Shown here in pieces: positions 54,333-63,062 of a DNA stretch of 64,000 nt. Location: the NCBI GenBank assembly GCA_028767165.1, contig JARACJ010000002.1, positions 546,431-610,430 of the forward strand, given 5' to 3'. The notes under the pieces were generated by a model that saw only the letters and a program-made list of their open reading frames with translations, ran no database searches and was not told the DNA's origin. Source of the DNA: Proteobacteria bacterium DTSAM18 (GTDB lineage: Bacteria; Myxococcota_A; UBA796; GCA-2862545). The position numbers and the translations under genes are program-made. The number at the start of each line of letters is the position of its first letter. Position 1 is the first letter of the stretch.

Positions 54333-54749
54333 TCACATCGGCGTGCCGAAGTTCCCGTTCAGGTGCATCTGAAGGCTGGCGGAGAAGTAGTCCCAACCGT
54401 CGGCGATCTTCTTCACCATGTCGTCGTCGAGGTTGTCGAAGCCCTCGTGGGCCAGCGAGATCTCGCCGCCGGTGAACTCCCAGTCGACATCGGTGCCTTC
54501 CCAGGCCGGGTTGTCGCTCTCGATGACGGTCCACTTCACGTTCTGCTGCTCGTCGATGTCGACGCGGAACCGGATGGTGAGGTTGTTGCCCTCCTTGTGG
54601 AACCGCAGCTCGTGCTTGGCGCCGACGCCCCCTTCGCCGATGTCGCAGTCCTTGCACCACCAGGACTCGATGCCTTCCTGGGTGGAGACGGCCTTGTAGA
54701 ACTCTTCGACGGTGGCGGAGGTGGGGAACTCGCGGATGATCGACGCCAT
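54333..54749 (-). CDS. SRPBCC/AHSA1-like protein
   Basis: A 138-residue protein with the AHSA1-like opening FPTSATVEEFYKAVSTQEGIESWWCKD, a central sheet, and the C-terminal helix DGWDYFSASLQMHL. These START-fold proteins are often annotated as Hsp90-ATPase-activator-like, but bacterial members have no proven partner. GAGGAG lies 7 nt before the ATG. It diverges from bioB across 216 bp and converges with the TerB-like gene. Confidence 0.88.
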   Translation of the reverse strand: MASIIREFPTSATVEEFYKAVSTQEGIESWWCKDCDIGEGGVGAKHELRFHKEGNNLTIRFRVDIDEQQNVKWTVIESDNPAWEGTDVDWEFTGGEISLAHEGFDNLDDDMVKKIADGWDYFSASLQMHLNGNFGTPM

Positions 54750-54965
54750 GGGGGAACTCCTCGAACGGTGGGCTGCTTCAAGGTTGTCGGACCCCCTCCG
54801 TGGAGTTGAACCCCAAAGAACGGGGTGGGTACCAGCCCCATCCGGCCGATGGATCCCCCGGGAGTACCGCGTCTGATCCTGTGCCTGCTCATTAGCTTTC
54901 ACATCCCCGTGAAGACACGACAGACCCGATGCGCTAGATCCACGGCAATGACGACCGGAGAGCCC

Positions 54966-55949
54966 ATGAACGCCCCCCTTGTCCGCCACGACTGGACCGC
55001 CGAGAAGGTCCAGGCCCTGTTCGACCTTCCCTTCCTCGAGCTGCTCGATCGCGCCCGCGCCACCCACAAGCAGTTCCACGACGCCGGAAAGGTGCAGCTG
55101 GCCACGCTGGCCAACATCAAGCCCGGTGGCTGCCCCGAGGACTGCTCCTACTGTCCCCAGGCCGCCCGCTACAAGACCATGAAGTCCGAGGCCCTGCTGC
55201 CCACCGAGGAGGTCCTCCGTCAGGCCCAGGTCGCCAAGGACGCCGGCGCCTCCCGCTTCTGCATGGGCGCTGCCTGGCGCAAGGTGCGCGACGGCGCGCA
55301 GTTCGACCGCGTGGTCGACATGGTGGAGAAGGTCAACGACATGGGCATCGAGGTCTGCGTGACCCTCGGCATGCTCAAGCCCCACCAGATCCAGCGTCTG
55401 CAGGAGGCGGGTCTCACGGCCTACAACCACAACCTCGACACCTCCCGCGAGCACTACGAGAAGATCATCGGCACCCGCACCTACGATGATCGTCTCGACA
55501 CCCTGCAGCACATCCGCGACGCCGGCGTGCACGTCTGCGCCGGCGGCATCGTGGGCCTGGGTGAGAAGGTCCGCGACCGCGCCGAGCTCCTGGCCACCCT
55601 GGCCAGCATGAACCCGCACCCCGAGTCCGTGCCGATCAACAAGCTCGTCCGCGCCAAGGGCACCCCCCTCGAGGAGGAGCCCGAGATCGACGTGTTCGAC
55701 TACATCCGCACCATCGCCGTGGCCCGCATCACCATGCCCAAGGCCAAGGTGCGCCTGGCCGCCGGTCGTCGCTCCCTGTCCAAGGAAGCCCGCGTCCTGG
55801 CCTTCCAGGCCGGCGCCAACTCCATCTTCTACGGCGACAAGCTGCTCACCACGCCAAACCCGGATGCCTCCGAGGATCGGGCCCTGATGGACGAGCTCGG
55901 CCTCAAGCCGATGGCGCCCCAGCCCAGGGTGCCCGCGAAGGCCAAGTGA
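54966..55949 (+). CDS. bioB: Biotin synthase
   Basis: A 327-residue radical-SAM enzyme that inserts sulfur into dethiobiotin, the last step of biotin synthesis. The cluster motif CPEDCSYC gives Cys56, Cys60 and Cys63. [11 protein letters not shown] and [10 protein letters not shown] are typical BioB segments. Length is normal. GGAGAG lies just before the ATG at 54966; the ATG 18 nt upstream has no RBS. The GTG of bioF overlaps its stop (GTGA), so the pair is one operon. Confidence 0.98.
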   Translation: MNAPLVRHDWTAEKVQALFDLPFLELLDRARATHKQFHDAGKVQLATLANIKPGGCPEDCSYCPQAARYKTMKSEALLPTEEVLRQAQVAKDAGASRFCMGAAWRKVRDGAQFDRVVDMVEKVNDMGIEVCVTLGMLKPHQIQRLQEAGLTAYNHNLDTSREHYEKIIGTRTYDDRLDTLQHIRDAGVHVCAGGIVGLGEKVRDRAELLATLASMNPHPESVPINKLVRAKGTPLEEEPEIDVFDYIRTIAVARITMPKAKVRLAAGRRSLSKEARVLAFQAGANSIFYGDKLLTTPNPDASEDRALMDELGLKPMAPQPRVPAKAK

Positions 55950-57058
55950 GCTTCCTGGACGACCGGCTCGACGCCCTGCGGGAGCAGGGGCTGTACCGTC
56001 AGCTGCAGGCGCCCGACGGCGTCGACCTGTCGTCCAACGACTACCTGGGCCTGTCGCGGCATCCCGCCGTGGTGCAGGCCCTCACGAAGGCCCTCGAGGC
56101 CGGTGTTCCCGCCGGCTCCGGGGGCTCTCGTCTGCTCAGCGGTCAGCATCCGCTCTTCGACGAGCTGGAGCGTGCCTTCGCCGCGCAGGTGGGCGCCGAG
56201 GCCAGCCTGTTCTTCTCGACGGGCTACGCGGCCAACGTGGGGCTGCTGAGCGCGCTGCCGGACGAGGGCGACCTGGTCATCTCCGACCGGCTCAACCACG
56301 CCAGCCTCATCGACGGTCTGCGGCTCGGCAGGGCCGACAAGCTGATCGTGCCCCACAACGACGTGGGGGCCGTGGAGTCCGCGCTCGTGCGGGCGATGGG
56401 TCGACGGGTGTTCGTGGTGGTGGAGTCGGTCTACTCCATGGACGGCGACATGGCGCCGCTGGAGCAGCTGGCCGACCTGTGCATGGTCCATGGCGCGCAC
56501 CTGATCGTCGACGAGGCCCACGGCGGCGGCATCTTCGGAGCCACCGGCGGCGGCCTGGTGCAGGAGCTCGGCCTGCGGGAGAAGGTGTTCGCCACCATCC
56601 ATCCGGCGGGCAAGGCGCTCGGGATGGCCGGCTGCTTCGTGGCCGGGTCGCAGGCCCTGCGGGAGCTGCTGATCAACAGGGCCCGCTCGTTCATCTTCTC
56701 CACGGCGCCGCCGCCCTTCCTGGCGGCCGGGCTGCTGAAGGTGCTGGAGCTGCTGGCCGACCCGGCCCTGGATCGAACGCGACCCCTCAAGCTCGCCGAC
56801 CGGTTGCGGGGGCTCGTGGGCGGCAGGCTCGATCTCGGCGCCAGCCAGACCCACATCGTGCCGGTCATGATCGGCGGGGCCGAGGAGGCCGTGCGGGTGC
56901 AGCAGGAGCTGCAGCACCGTGGCTGGCATGCCCGGGCCATCCGGCCGCCGACGGTGCCGGACGGACAGTGTCGCCTGCGGCTCGTGATGCGCTCGGAGCT
57001 GTCGGAGCTGCAGGTGGAGATGCTGGCGATGGAGCTGGTCGAGGTGTGTGGGGGCTAG
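55946..57058 (+). CDS. bioF: 8-amino-7-oxononanoate synthase
   Basis: A 370-residue PLP enzyme that condenses pimeloyl thioester with alanine. [12 protein letters not shown] and [19 protein letters not shown] open the fold, [10 protein letters not shown] holds the cofactor Asp, and the PLP lysine is Lys223 in HPAGKALG. It starts with GTG overlapping the bioB stop by 4 nt. Some relatives (Kbl, Alas) share the fold, but the bioB pairing settles the assignment. It is followed by a convergent small gene. Confidence 0.95.
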   Translation: MSFLDDRLDALREQGLYRQLQAPDGVDLSSNDYLGLSRHPAVVQALTKALEAGVPAGSGGSRLLSGQHPLFDELERAFAAQVGAEASLFFSTGYAANVGLLSALPDEGDLVISDRLNHASLIDGLRLGRADKLIVPHNDVGAVESALVRAMGRRVFVVVESVYSMDGDMAPLEQLADLCMVHGAHLIVDEAHGGGIFGATGGGLVQELGLREKVFATIHPAGKALGMAGCFVAGSQALRELLINRARSFIFSTAPPPFLAAGLLKVLELLADPALDRTRPLKLADRLRGLVGGRLDLGASQTHIVPVMIGGAEEAVRVQQELQHRGWHARAIRPPTVPDGQCRLRLVMRSELSELQVEMLAMELVEVCGG

Positions 57059-57064
57059 GCCGCC

Positions 57065-57367
57065 TCAGTCCTCGGACTTCTCGGCCTTCGGCGCCCGCTT
57101 CATCGGCTTGGCCAGGATCTCCAGGTAGACCGACTCGGCGCCCCGGCTCACGGCGGCATCGATGGCGTCCATCAGCTCGCCCACGGCGATGGGCTCGGCC
57201 AGGGCCTCGTTGTCGCCCGCGCGGCAGTCGAAGTCCCAGTAGTCGTACTCCTCGGGCAGGGTCTTCTTGCGCTCGCGCTTGAGGTACTTGCGGATGCGGT
57301 TCTTCAGGCGCTCGACGGCCCGCTCGGGCTTGTGGCGGGGGTCGGTGAGGGGGTGGGTCTGACGCAT
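57065..57367 (-). CDS. DUF6172-like small protein
   Basis: A 100-residue cytoplasmic protein. HKPERAVERLKNRIRKYLKRERKK, DYWDFDCRAG and SVYLEILAKPMKR match a small conserved family of unknown function I recall as DUF6172. The basic helical N-terminus may bind nucleic acid, which is inference. A weak AAGGAT lies before the ATG. It converges with bioF, only 6 bp away. Confidence 0.75.
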   Translation of the reverse strand: MRQTHPLTDPRHKPERAVERLKNRIRKYLKRERKKTLPEEYDYWDFDCRAGDNEALAEPIAVGELMDAIDAAVSRGAESVYLEILAKPMKRAPKAEKSED

Positions 57368-57435
57368 GGGGGATCCTTGGACCGATGGGAACGCGCCGGT
57401 AACCCGGTGCCGAGGCCGGGGCCTTCACCGGGTTG

Positions 57436-58404
57436 TCAGGTGACGACCACCATCTTCCCGCCCGCCATGTTCGCGTCCATGGCTTCGTGGGCCTCGCGGA
57501 GCTGTTCGAACCGCCAGACAGGTCCGAGCTGGAGGGTGAGCTCGCCCCGCTGCACCATGTCGACGTAGTCCTGCAGGGCCTCGGCGGTGATGTCGCCGGC
57601 GCCGCCGCTGTAGGCGGTGAGACGGACGCCGCTGGGGATGTCGGTCATCGGCTCGAACCGGTCGAGCACCCAGGCGCCCCCGAGGATGCCGGTCTGGCAC
57701 ACCACGCCGCCGGGTCGTGCGCAGCGCAGGGAGTCGAGCAGGGTGGTGGCGCCGATGAGCTCGAGGACCCGGTCGACCCCGCCGGGACGCAACGCGCGGA
57801 CCTTGCTGGCCAGCTCGCCGTCGTCGATCAGCACCTCGTCGGCGCCGGCCTGCCGGAGCATGTCGGCCTTGGCCTCGCTGCGGGAGGTGGACCAGACGGT
57901 GAGACCAGCGTGCTTCGCCAGGGCGAGGGTGGTGAGCCCGATGGAGGAGGTGCCGCCGCGGATGAGGAGGGTCTCTCCGGGCTGGACGCCGAGGCCGGTG
58001 TGCAGCGAGCCGTGGACCGTCTGCAGCATCTCGGGAAGGGCGCCGAGGACCTCCCAGGGCAGGGTGGTCTGCAGGGGGAAGACGATGGATGCCGGCACCC
58101 GGGTGACTTCCGCGTAGGAGCCGTCGAACCGCCGGCCCATGCCGCCCATGAGGGCGGCGACGGTCTGGCCGGGCTGGAAGGGCGTGCCCGGGGCCTCGAT
58201 GACCGTGCCGACGCACTCGATGCCGAGCACCCGGGGCAGCTTCACGGACGGGGAGTCGCCGTTACGGGTGAACCACTCCGAGCGGTTGAGGCCGAAGGCG
58301 CGGATCCGGATGAGGACCTCGCCCTCCTTCGGGGACGGGGTGGGCAGCTCCTCGAGGACGAAGGCCTCGGGGCCGCCGGGGTGGTGCAGGCGCCAGGCGT
58401 GCAT
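57436..58404 (-). CDS. Zinc-type alcohol dehydrogenase-like quinone oxidoreductase (MDR)
   Basis: A 322-residue NADPH-dependent medium-chain dehydrogenase/reductase. GECV-type N-domain segments include RVLGIECVGTVIEA, and the Rossmann domain shows LLIRGGTSSIGLTTLALAKHAG. The zinc-ligand cysteines of alcohol dehydrogenases are absent, which fits the zinc-free quinone-oxidoreductase branch. AGGAGG lies 7 nt before the ATG at 58404. Substrate unknown. The C-terminus AMDANMAGGKMVVV is typical. Confidence 0.9.
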   Translation of the reverse strand: MHAWRLHHPGGPEAFVLEELPTPSPKEGEVLIRIRAFGLNRSEWFTRNGDSPSVKLPRVLGIECVGTVIEAPGTPFQPGQTVAALMGGMGRRFDGSYAEVTRVPASIVFPLQTTLPWEVLGALPEMLQTVHGSLHTGLGVQPGETLLIRGGTSSIGLTTLALAKHAGLTVWSTSRSEAKADMLRQAGADEVLIDDGELASKVRALRPGGVDRVLELIGATTLLDSLRCARPGGVVCQTGILGGAWVLDRFEPMTDIPSGVRLTAYSGGAGDITAEALQDYVDMVQRGELTLQLGPVWRFEQLREAHEAMDANMAGGKMVVVT

Positions 58405-58490
58405 GGGGGACCTCCTGTGGAAACGAGGGTACACCGGGACACGTGGCGAGGGAGCTGCCTGATGCAAGGGCATCCCGGACCCACCGGTCG

Positions 58491-59396
58491 CTACCGATCG
58501 TCCGCAGACCACCCGGTGTCGCCAGGTACCTCTGCCGTGTCCAGGGGGCGTACCCAAGCTTGCCTTCCCCGGCCGTCGCGCCAGTAGTTCCCCCACAAAC
58601 CGTCCGTCCAGATTTCCCGGATGGTGTCGTGAAGGTCCTCGTCCACTTCCGTCAGGGTCGTGGGCTCGACGGACACCCCGCGACGGGTTCGGATGCCGTC
58701 GCCCACGTGGATGGCCAGCGGCTCGACGGGTGCCTCCTCTTGACGGGTGTCGCGCCAGCGGACCGTGACCCATCCGATGCCGCAGTCGTCGCAGTCGAGC
58801 TGGCGATAGGGGCTCTGGTGGCCGGCGAGGGAGGCCAGCGGCCAGGGCTCGCCAGCCAGCTCGAGCTGTAGGTTGTCGACCACCGTGTGCAGATCGACCG
58901 GCTCGCTGAAGACCAGATCCACGCGCTTTCCATCCCTTCGCGCCATGGCGACGACGGCATGGTCGGACACGGTGAACGTGTGTTCGACGCGGGGCTTTCC
59001 GTGAAGGGGCGAGGTGCCGCAGCCCCGCTGGCGTGGGGGGTCGAAGCCGGCGACCTCGTAGGTGTGGCCTTGTTGAAGAGGCGCTTCGGGGTGCAGACGG
59101 ACGTGATCGTCGTGCCAGACCGGTTCGAAGGGCACGTCGGCGCCGGTCTGCAGGTCACGGAAGCTCAGGCCGGCCTTCAGGTCTTCGGGCTCGTACAAAC
59201 GCAGATCGAGCTCGAACTCGGAGCGATCGGGGTGACAGAACAGGAACGCGGGCACCACGTCGGCGGAGGTGGTGGCGCCGTCGTAGGGCCACAGCCTGTC
59301 CCTGTCGCACCCCGGAATGTGTTCCTCGCGCGACAACGCATGGGCGTAGGTCAGGGGAAGGGCCGAGGCCAGCAGGTAGAAGGCGATGCGGCGCAT
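58491..59396 (-). CDS. Secreted protein, unknown function
   Basis: A 301-residue exported protein. The signal peptide (RRIAFYLLASALPLTYAHA) is followed by paired cysteines (HIPGC, FLFCH), a beta-rich stretch with an Ig-like feel (GHTYEVAGFDPP, RVDLVFSEPVDL), and a DCDDCG motif (about 210). No enzyme motif seen. RBS weak. It is not related by eye to the C-x4-C families. It diverges from bioD across 122 bp. Confidence 0.65.
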   Translation of the reverse strand: MRRIAFYLLASALPLTYAHALSREEHIPGCDRDRLWPYDGATTSADVVPAFLFCHPDRSEFELDLRLYEPEDLKAGLSFRDLQTGADVPFEPVWHDDHVRLHPEAPLQQGHTYEVAGFDPPRQRGCGTSPLHGKPRVEHTFTVSDHAVVAMARRDGKRVDLVFSEPVDLHTVVDNLQLELAGEPWPLASLAGHQSPYRQLDCDDCGIGWVTVRWRDTRQEEAPVEPLAIHVGDGIRTRRGVSVEPTTLTEVDEDLHDTIREIWTDGLWGNYWRDGRGRQAWVRPLDTAEVPGDTGWSADDR

Positions 59397-59518
59397 GGTG
59401 ATGGTCCGTGGATGTGAGAGCCCGTGCCGCGCTTATGATGGCATGTTCATGCTGCCCGTTCCAGGGGTGCACGTGGAAATGGTCGTGCTACGGCACCTGC
59501 AGCAGCCCAGGAGCCCCC

Positions 59519-60139
59519 ATGACCCGTCCCAACCGCTTCTACCTGACTGGCACCGACACCGACGTCGGCAAGACCGTCACCGCCGCCGTGCTCTGCCGGG
59601 AGCTGGGGCTCGACTACTTCAAGCCGTTCCAGTCGGGCACGTCGCCCACCACGGACTCGGAGACGGTGCGACGCCTGGCTCCCGAGGTGAAGGTGTGGCC
59701 CGAGGCGGTGGTTCTGCAGCGGCCGGCGTCTCCCCATGCCTCGGCGAAGGACGAGGGCCGGGTGCTTCGCCCCGAGGACGTGGTGCTGCCCCCCGCGGAG
59801 AAGCTGCTGGTGGAGGGCGCCGGCGGCTGGATGGTGCCCTACGGCGACGATCCCCTGTGGTGGCAGTCCGATCTGGTGAAGCACCTCGGTCTGCCGGTGG
59901 TGCTGGTCACGCGGACAGGCCTCGGTACGCTCAACCATACGATGATCACGCTCCGTGCGATGAAGGCCGATGGTGTGGAGGTCGCGGGCCTCGTGTTCGT
60001 CGGCGACGAGCATCCGGAGAACGAACGGGATCTCGCGAAGTGGGGCGGCGTACCGGTGTGGGGGCGGGTGCCGAAGGTTGCCTCGCTGAGTGGGCCGGAG
60101 GATGTGCCCGGCGTGGTCTGGAGGGATCCTCGGATCTGA
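59519..60139 (+). CDS. bioD: Dethiobiotin synthetase
   Basis: A 206-residue ATP-dependent carboxylase that forms the ureido ring of dethiobiotin. The P-loop GTDTDVGKT (11-19) and EGAGGWMVP are family signatures. AGGAG lies 6 nt before the ATG at 59519. It is separated from bioB-bioF by about 2.4 kb and three other genes, two of them on the opposite strand. Length is slightly short of the 220-residue average. No biotin operator was recognised. Confidence 0.95.
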   Translation: MTRPNRFYLTGTDTDVGKTVTAAVLCRELGLDYFKPFQSGTSPTTDSETVRRLAPEVKVWPEAVVLQRPASPHASAKDEGRVLRPEDVVLPPAEKLLVEGAGGWMVPYGDDPLWWQSDLVKHLGLPVVLVTRTGLGTLNHTMITLRAMKADGVEVAGLVFVGDEHPENERDLAKWGGVPVWGRVPKVASLSGPEDVPGVVWRDPRI

Positions 60140-60214
60140 GTCCTTCGCCGCCGTCCGGATCTGATCTACGCTCTCCCATGGAGCGACGCACAGCGACCAC
60201 ATGGGAGGGAAGCC

Positions 60215-60901
60215 ATGGCACAGACGACGGATCTGGACTCGGTGGTGGAGCGCATGGAGCTCCGCCGCAGCATGCCCCGTACGCGCCGTGAACAGGTGCG
60301 GCAGATCTTCCTCGATGCCCTCGCGGCGCTGGCCTGGGCCGATGGTCAGGTTGACGAGGCGGAGCTGCAGAGCATCGACGTGGGCCTGCGCAGTGTCGGG
60401 CTCCTGCCGCGAAACGAGTCCTTCGCCCACTACGTGGAGCAGGTCGAGGTCTCCATCGACGACGTGATGCTGGAGTTCCTCGTGTCCCGCTGGGAGCGCG
60501 AGGCGCTGGTCACGTTGATGTGCGTCGTGGGCATGGCCGACGGCGAGTACCTCGAGGTCGAGCGCGCGCTCATCGAAGGGGTGGCCGATCGCCTGGACGT
60601 CGACCCCCGCCGGTTCGCGGAGCTCGAGACCATCGTGGCGCGGGACCTGCGGATGGAGCGGGAGCTGTCCCATCAGGTGCCGGATGGCCCCGATGCGTCG
60701 GAGACCGACGTCGAGGGGCGTTCCCTGGAGGGCTCCGAGGGGCTCGACGACGTGGGTGTCCGACTGCTCGGGCCCGAGGCGTCGATGGGCAACAGCCGCA
60801 CGTCGATGTCGTCCGGCCTGCTCGGCAAGCGGGCGCGGGATGCGGCGGCGGACGAGGTGGTGCGGGGATTCCTGCGGGGGCTGGGGTCGATCGGCAGCTA
60901 G
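60215..60901 (+). CDS. TerB-like protein (copy 2 of a pair)
   Basis: A 228-residue protein. RREQVRQIFLDALAALAWADGQVDEAELQSIDVGLRSVGLL and CVVGMADGEYLEVERALIEG closely match the 53634 protein. The C-terminal tail differs and ends in a helical DEVVRGFLRGLG. GGGAGG lies 6 nt before the ATG. Its TAG stop overlaps the convergent methyltransferase-like gene's stop in a shared CTAG. Function unknown. Confidence 0.82.
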   Translation: MAQTTDLDSVVERMELRRSMPRTRREQVRQIFLDALAALAWADGQVDEAELQSIDVGLRSVGLLPRNESFAHYVEQVEVSIDDVMLEFLVSRWEREALVTLMCVVGMADGEYLEVERALIEGVADRLDVDPRRFAELETIVARDLRMERELSHQVPDGPDASETDVEGRSLEGSEGLDDVGVRLLGPEASMGNSRTSMSSGLLGKRARDAAADEVVRGFLRGLGSIGS

Positions 60902-61488
60902 CCGAGCGCCTTCCGCTCCGCGGGAGAGACCGCCCGCAGCACCTTCACGGTGGCGGGCGCCTCCCCGAGCCGGCTCCAGTGGAACCAGGCGTACTCGATG
61001 CTGTCGGTGCCCTTGCCGGTGAAGGACGGCCGGTTCGGCAGCACGTACACGCTCGGGGTGTGGGCGCGCATGAATTCCGCGCGGCGACCGGAGGCCAGGA
61101 AGTTCAGCCGCAGCAGCATCACCACGTGGTCGGCCATCAGCAGGCCGTGGCGGACGAACTCCATGGCCCCAGAGTAGGGCGGGTTCGTGAGCAGGACGTC
61201 GTAGGGGACGTCCGGCGGCGTCGTCTTCAGGAAGTCCCCGGTGTCGTGCCGCTCCACGTGGGGGTGGTCCGAGACGACCCGGCCGTCACGTCGGATGTCC
61301 GCGGTGTGCCAGCGGACGTCGTCCCGGACCGAAGCCACCGCCCGGACGATTGCGCCGTCGCCGGCACAGGGCTCCAGCCAGCGTCCGCCGGGCAGGGCCA
61401 GCTCCTCGAGGAGCAGGGCCGTACACCAGGGTGGCGTCGGGTAGTAGTCGGCGGGACGGCGGGGGGCAGCGCGGTTGGTGGAGGACAT
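60898..61488 (-). CDS. DNA adenine methyltransferase-like protein
   Basis: A 196-residue SAM-dependent methyltransferase-fold protein. LEPCAGDGAIVRA (38-50) is motif I and TNPPYSGAME (101-110) is the NPPY motif IV of N6-adenine or similar amino-methylating enzymes. The YYPTPPWCTALLLEEL opening is typical of phage- and island-borne relatives. It has no restriction partner. It lies 103 bp after the retron reverse transcriptase on the same strand, so it could be a retron accessory gene or a free-standing modification enzyme. The start at 61488 follows a weak GCGAG. Target sequence unknown. Confidence 0.75.
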   Translation of the reverse strand: MSSTNRAAPRRPADYYPTPPWCTALLLEELALPGGRWLEPCAGDGAIVRAVASVRDDVRWHTADIRRDGRVVSDHPHVERHDTGDFLKTTPPDVPYDVLLTNPPYSGAMEFVRHGLLMADHVVMLLRLNFLASGRRAEFMRAHTPSVYVLPNRPSFTGKGTDSIEYAWFHWSRLGEAPATVKVLRAVSPAERKALG

Positions 61489-61591
61489 GGGCTCGCGGGC
61501 GGAGGGGGGCGGGATGTCATGATGGCTCGCCGCGCTGTCGAACACCAGGAATGTGGTCAGGAGTGGCCTGGAAGCGTGTGGAGGGTACGGT

Positions 61592-62833
61592 TCAGGTCGG
61601 AGCGCCCGACGCACCCCAGTCGATCCGCCCCCACAACCGCTCCAGCTTCTCCGCCTGCCGGGCGTCCGCCTGGGCCACCCACGCCACGCGCCCTCTCAGG
61701 TGCGCCTGCAGGTCCCCGGGCATGGGCTCCAGCTCCACCGCGCCGACGCCCTTCGTGGCCGCCCGGTGCAGGATCGCCTTCAGCTCGTCCCGTTCCTTGC
61801 GCGACACCTTGGGCGCCTCGTTCACCACCAGGCCGGTGACCCGCTGCTGCCGGCCGCTGCCGAGGACGCGGGTCTTCTTGTCGTTGGGCGCGAAGCCCTC
61901 GGTGCGGATGATCTCCTGCACGGTGCGGATGAAGTAGGGCGCCCGCTGGTGCAGCTCCTCGCCACCGCTGAAGGTCAGGTCGTCCGCGTAGCGGGTGTAG
62001 GTGGCCCCGAACTTCTTCGCGAGGGCGTCCATCCGCTTGTCCATGCGCCAGCAGATGGCGTTGGCCAGCGCCGGACTGGTGGGGGCTCCCTGGGGCAGCA
62101 TCGGCCACTTGGGCTGGCCGTCGTGGCCCGGTTGGGGGGCCCAGGTGGTGGTGAGGGCGGCGAGGGTGTTCGACACGTCGCGGCCGTAGCCGAGGGCACG
62201 GAAGAAGCCGGCGACCCTGCGGCGGGTGAGGGTGGGGAAGAAGTCCTTGAGGTCGAGGCCGATGACGACCCGCTTGCCCGCGTGGGCGGAGGCGTTCGTG
62301 AGGGGGCCCCGGCCGGTGCGGAACGCGTGGGCGGCCTCGTGGACCGGCAGCTTGTCCAGGAGCTCGCGAAGGAGGGTGCGCTGGGCGCGCTTGAGGCGGG
62401 GCTTGGGCACCATCAGCAGGCGCGTGCCGCCGCTTCGCTTCGGGATGATGCGCACATGGTAGTGCTGGCCCTTCTTGGGGGGACGCTTCTGGTGGCTGAG
62501 GCTCTCCCAGCCTCGCAGGGTCTTCGGTGACACGCCGAGGAGGTCGGCGACCTCGGAGGGCGAGGTCAGGACCGGCAGGCCGTGGGCCTGCAGGGACGCG
62601 AGATCGCCGGAGGCGTCCCGACCGGGAACGTCGTCGTGGGGGGCGCCGGGGAAGGGATGCCGGCTGCGGCGGGCGCGGAAGCTCCAGACCCGCTGCGGGC
62701 GGTTGCGGCTGGATGAGCCGGGAGAGGTCGACGCGAAGGGATCCTCCGGCTGGCTGGGCTGCAGCGAACGACGCAGGAAGGCCCACACCACCAGGCCGAG
62801 GACGCCGGTCCCGATCACCAAACCCATCAGCAT
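61592..62833 (-). CDS. Retron reverse transcriptase with N-terminal membrane helix
   Basis: A 413-residue reverse transcriptase. The retron hallmarks are clear: NASAH (180-184, the NAxxH box), LDLKDFFPTL, LPQGAPTSPALANAI, the catalytic YADD (282-285), and VTG (332-334) followed by VNEAPKVSRKE. LTSPSEVADLLGVSPKTLRGWE (90-110) is a helix-turn-helix-like N-terminal part common in retron enzymes. Unusually, residues 2-20 form a membrane helix ending in RR, then a 60-residue linker. GGGAGG lies 6 nt before the ATG at 62833. The predicted msr-msd RNA ends 21 nt upstream. The enzyme would make branched RNA-DNA (msDNA). Confidence 0.94.
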   Translation of the reverse strand: MLMGLVIGTGVLGLVVWAFLRRSLQPSQPEDPFASTSPGSSSRNRPQRVWSFRARRSRHPFPGAPHDDVPGRDASGDLASLQAHGLPVLTSPSEVADLLGVSPKTLRGWESLSHQKRPPKKGQHYHVRIIPKRSGGTRLLMVPKPRLKRAQRTLLRELLDKLPVHEAAHAFRTGRGPLTNASAHAGKRVVIGLDLKDFFPTLTRRRVAGFFRALGYGRDVSNTLAALTTTWAPQPGHDGQPKWPMLPQGAPTSPALANAICWRMDKRMDALAKKFGATYTRYADDLTFSGGEELHQRAPYFIRTVQEIIRTEGFAPNDKKTRVLGSGRQQRVTGLVVNEAPKVSRKERDELKAILHRAATKGVGAVELEPMPGDLQAHLRGRVAWVAQADARQAEKLERLWGRIDWGASGAPT

Positions 62834-62854
62834 CGTCGCCTCCCGCGGGTGGGT

Positions 62855-63000
62855 GGCGCGGGGGCCCACCTCTCGCTCCCGGCCCCGGGGAGGAGCGCGG
62901 GGATGCCCGGGGCGTCCCCGGGTCGCGCGTGGAAGGGCGTTGCGTCTGGATGGGGAAGCCCCACCCTCTGCGGTTGCAGTCAGGTCGCTGCCCCCGCGCC
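62855..63000 (-). ncRNA. Predicted retron msr-msd RNA
   Basis: A perfect 11-bp inverted repeat, GGCGCGGGGGC (63000-62990) and GCCCCCGCGCC (62865-62855), forms the a1/a2 stem. The bases right after a1 are AGC, with the G at 62988 as the predicted branching guanosine. Next come a small CTGC-AACC-GCAG hairpin and GGGTGGGGCTTCCCCATCC (62966-62948), an 8-bp stem with a 3-nt loop like the conserved RT-recognition hairpin of other retrons. A GC-rich msd stem lies at 62895-62928, with GCGCG/CGCGC outside and CCCGGGG/CCCCGGG inside. The order a1, msr, msd, a2, then the RT gene is the usual retron layout. Not yet experimentally shown. Confidence 0.78.
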
Positions 63001-63006
63001 GCTTTG

Positions 63007-63035
63007 GGTATCGCATGAAAAGCAACCAGATTCAC
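63007..63035 (-). promoter_or_regulatory. Possible promoter for the retron RNA
   Basis: GTGAAT (63035-63030) and GATACC (63012-63007) are 17 bp apart and match sigma-70 boxes at three positions each. Transcription would start about at a1 of the predicted RNA. The stretch is the least GC-rich DNA nearby. A weak call, based mainly on spacing and position. Confidence 0.3.
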
Positions 63036-63062
63036 ACCCTTTCTGCCTGGATCGTGTCCGTA

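Noticed and set aside
54898..54913. TTCAC-N6-GTGAA as a biotin operator before bioB
   Set aside because: Arms are only 5 bp and do not match BirA or BioR boxes; probably chance.
60898..60901. CTAG shared by two convergent stop codons as a special site
   Set aside because: A 4-nt tail-to-tail overlap is common in compact genomes and carries no further signal.
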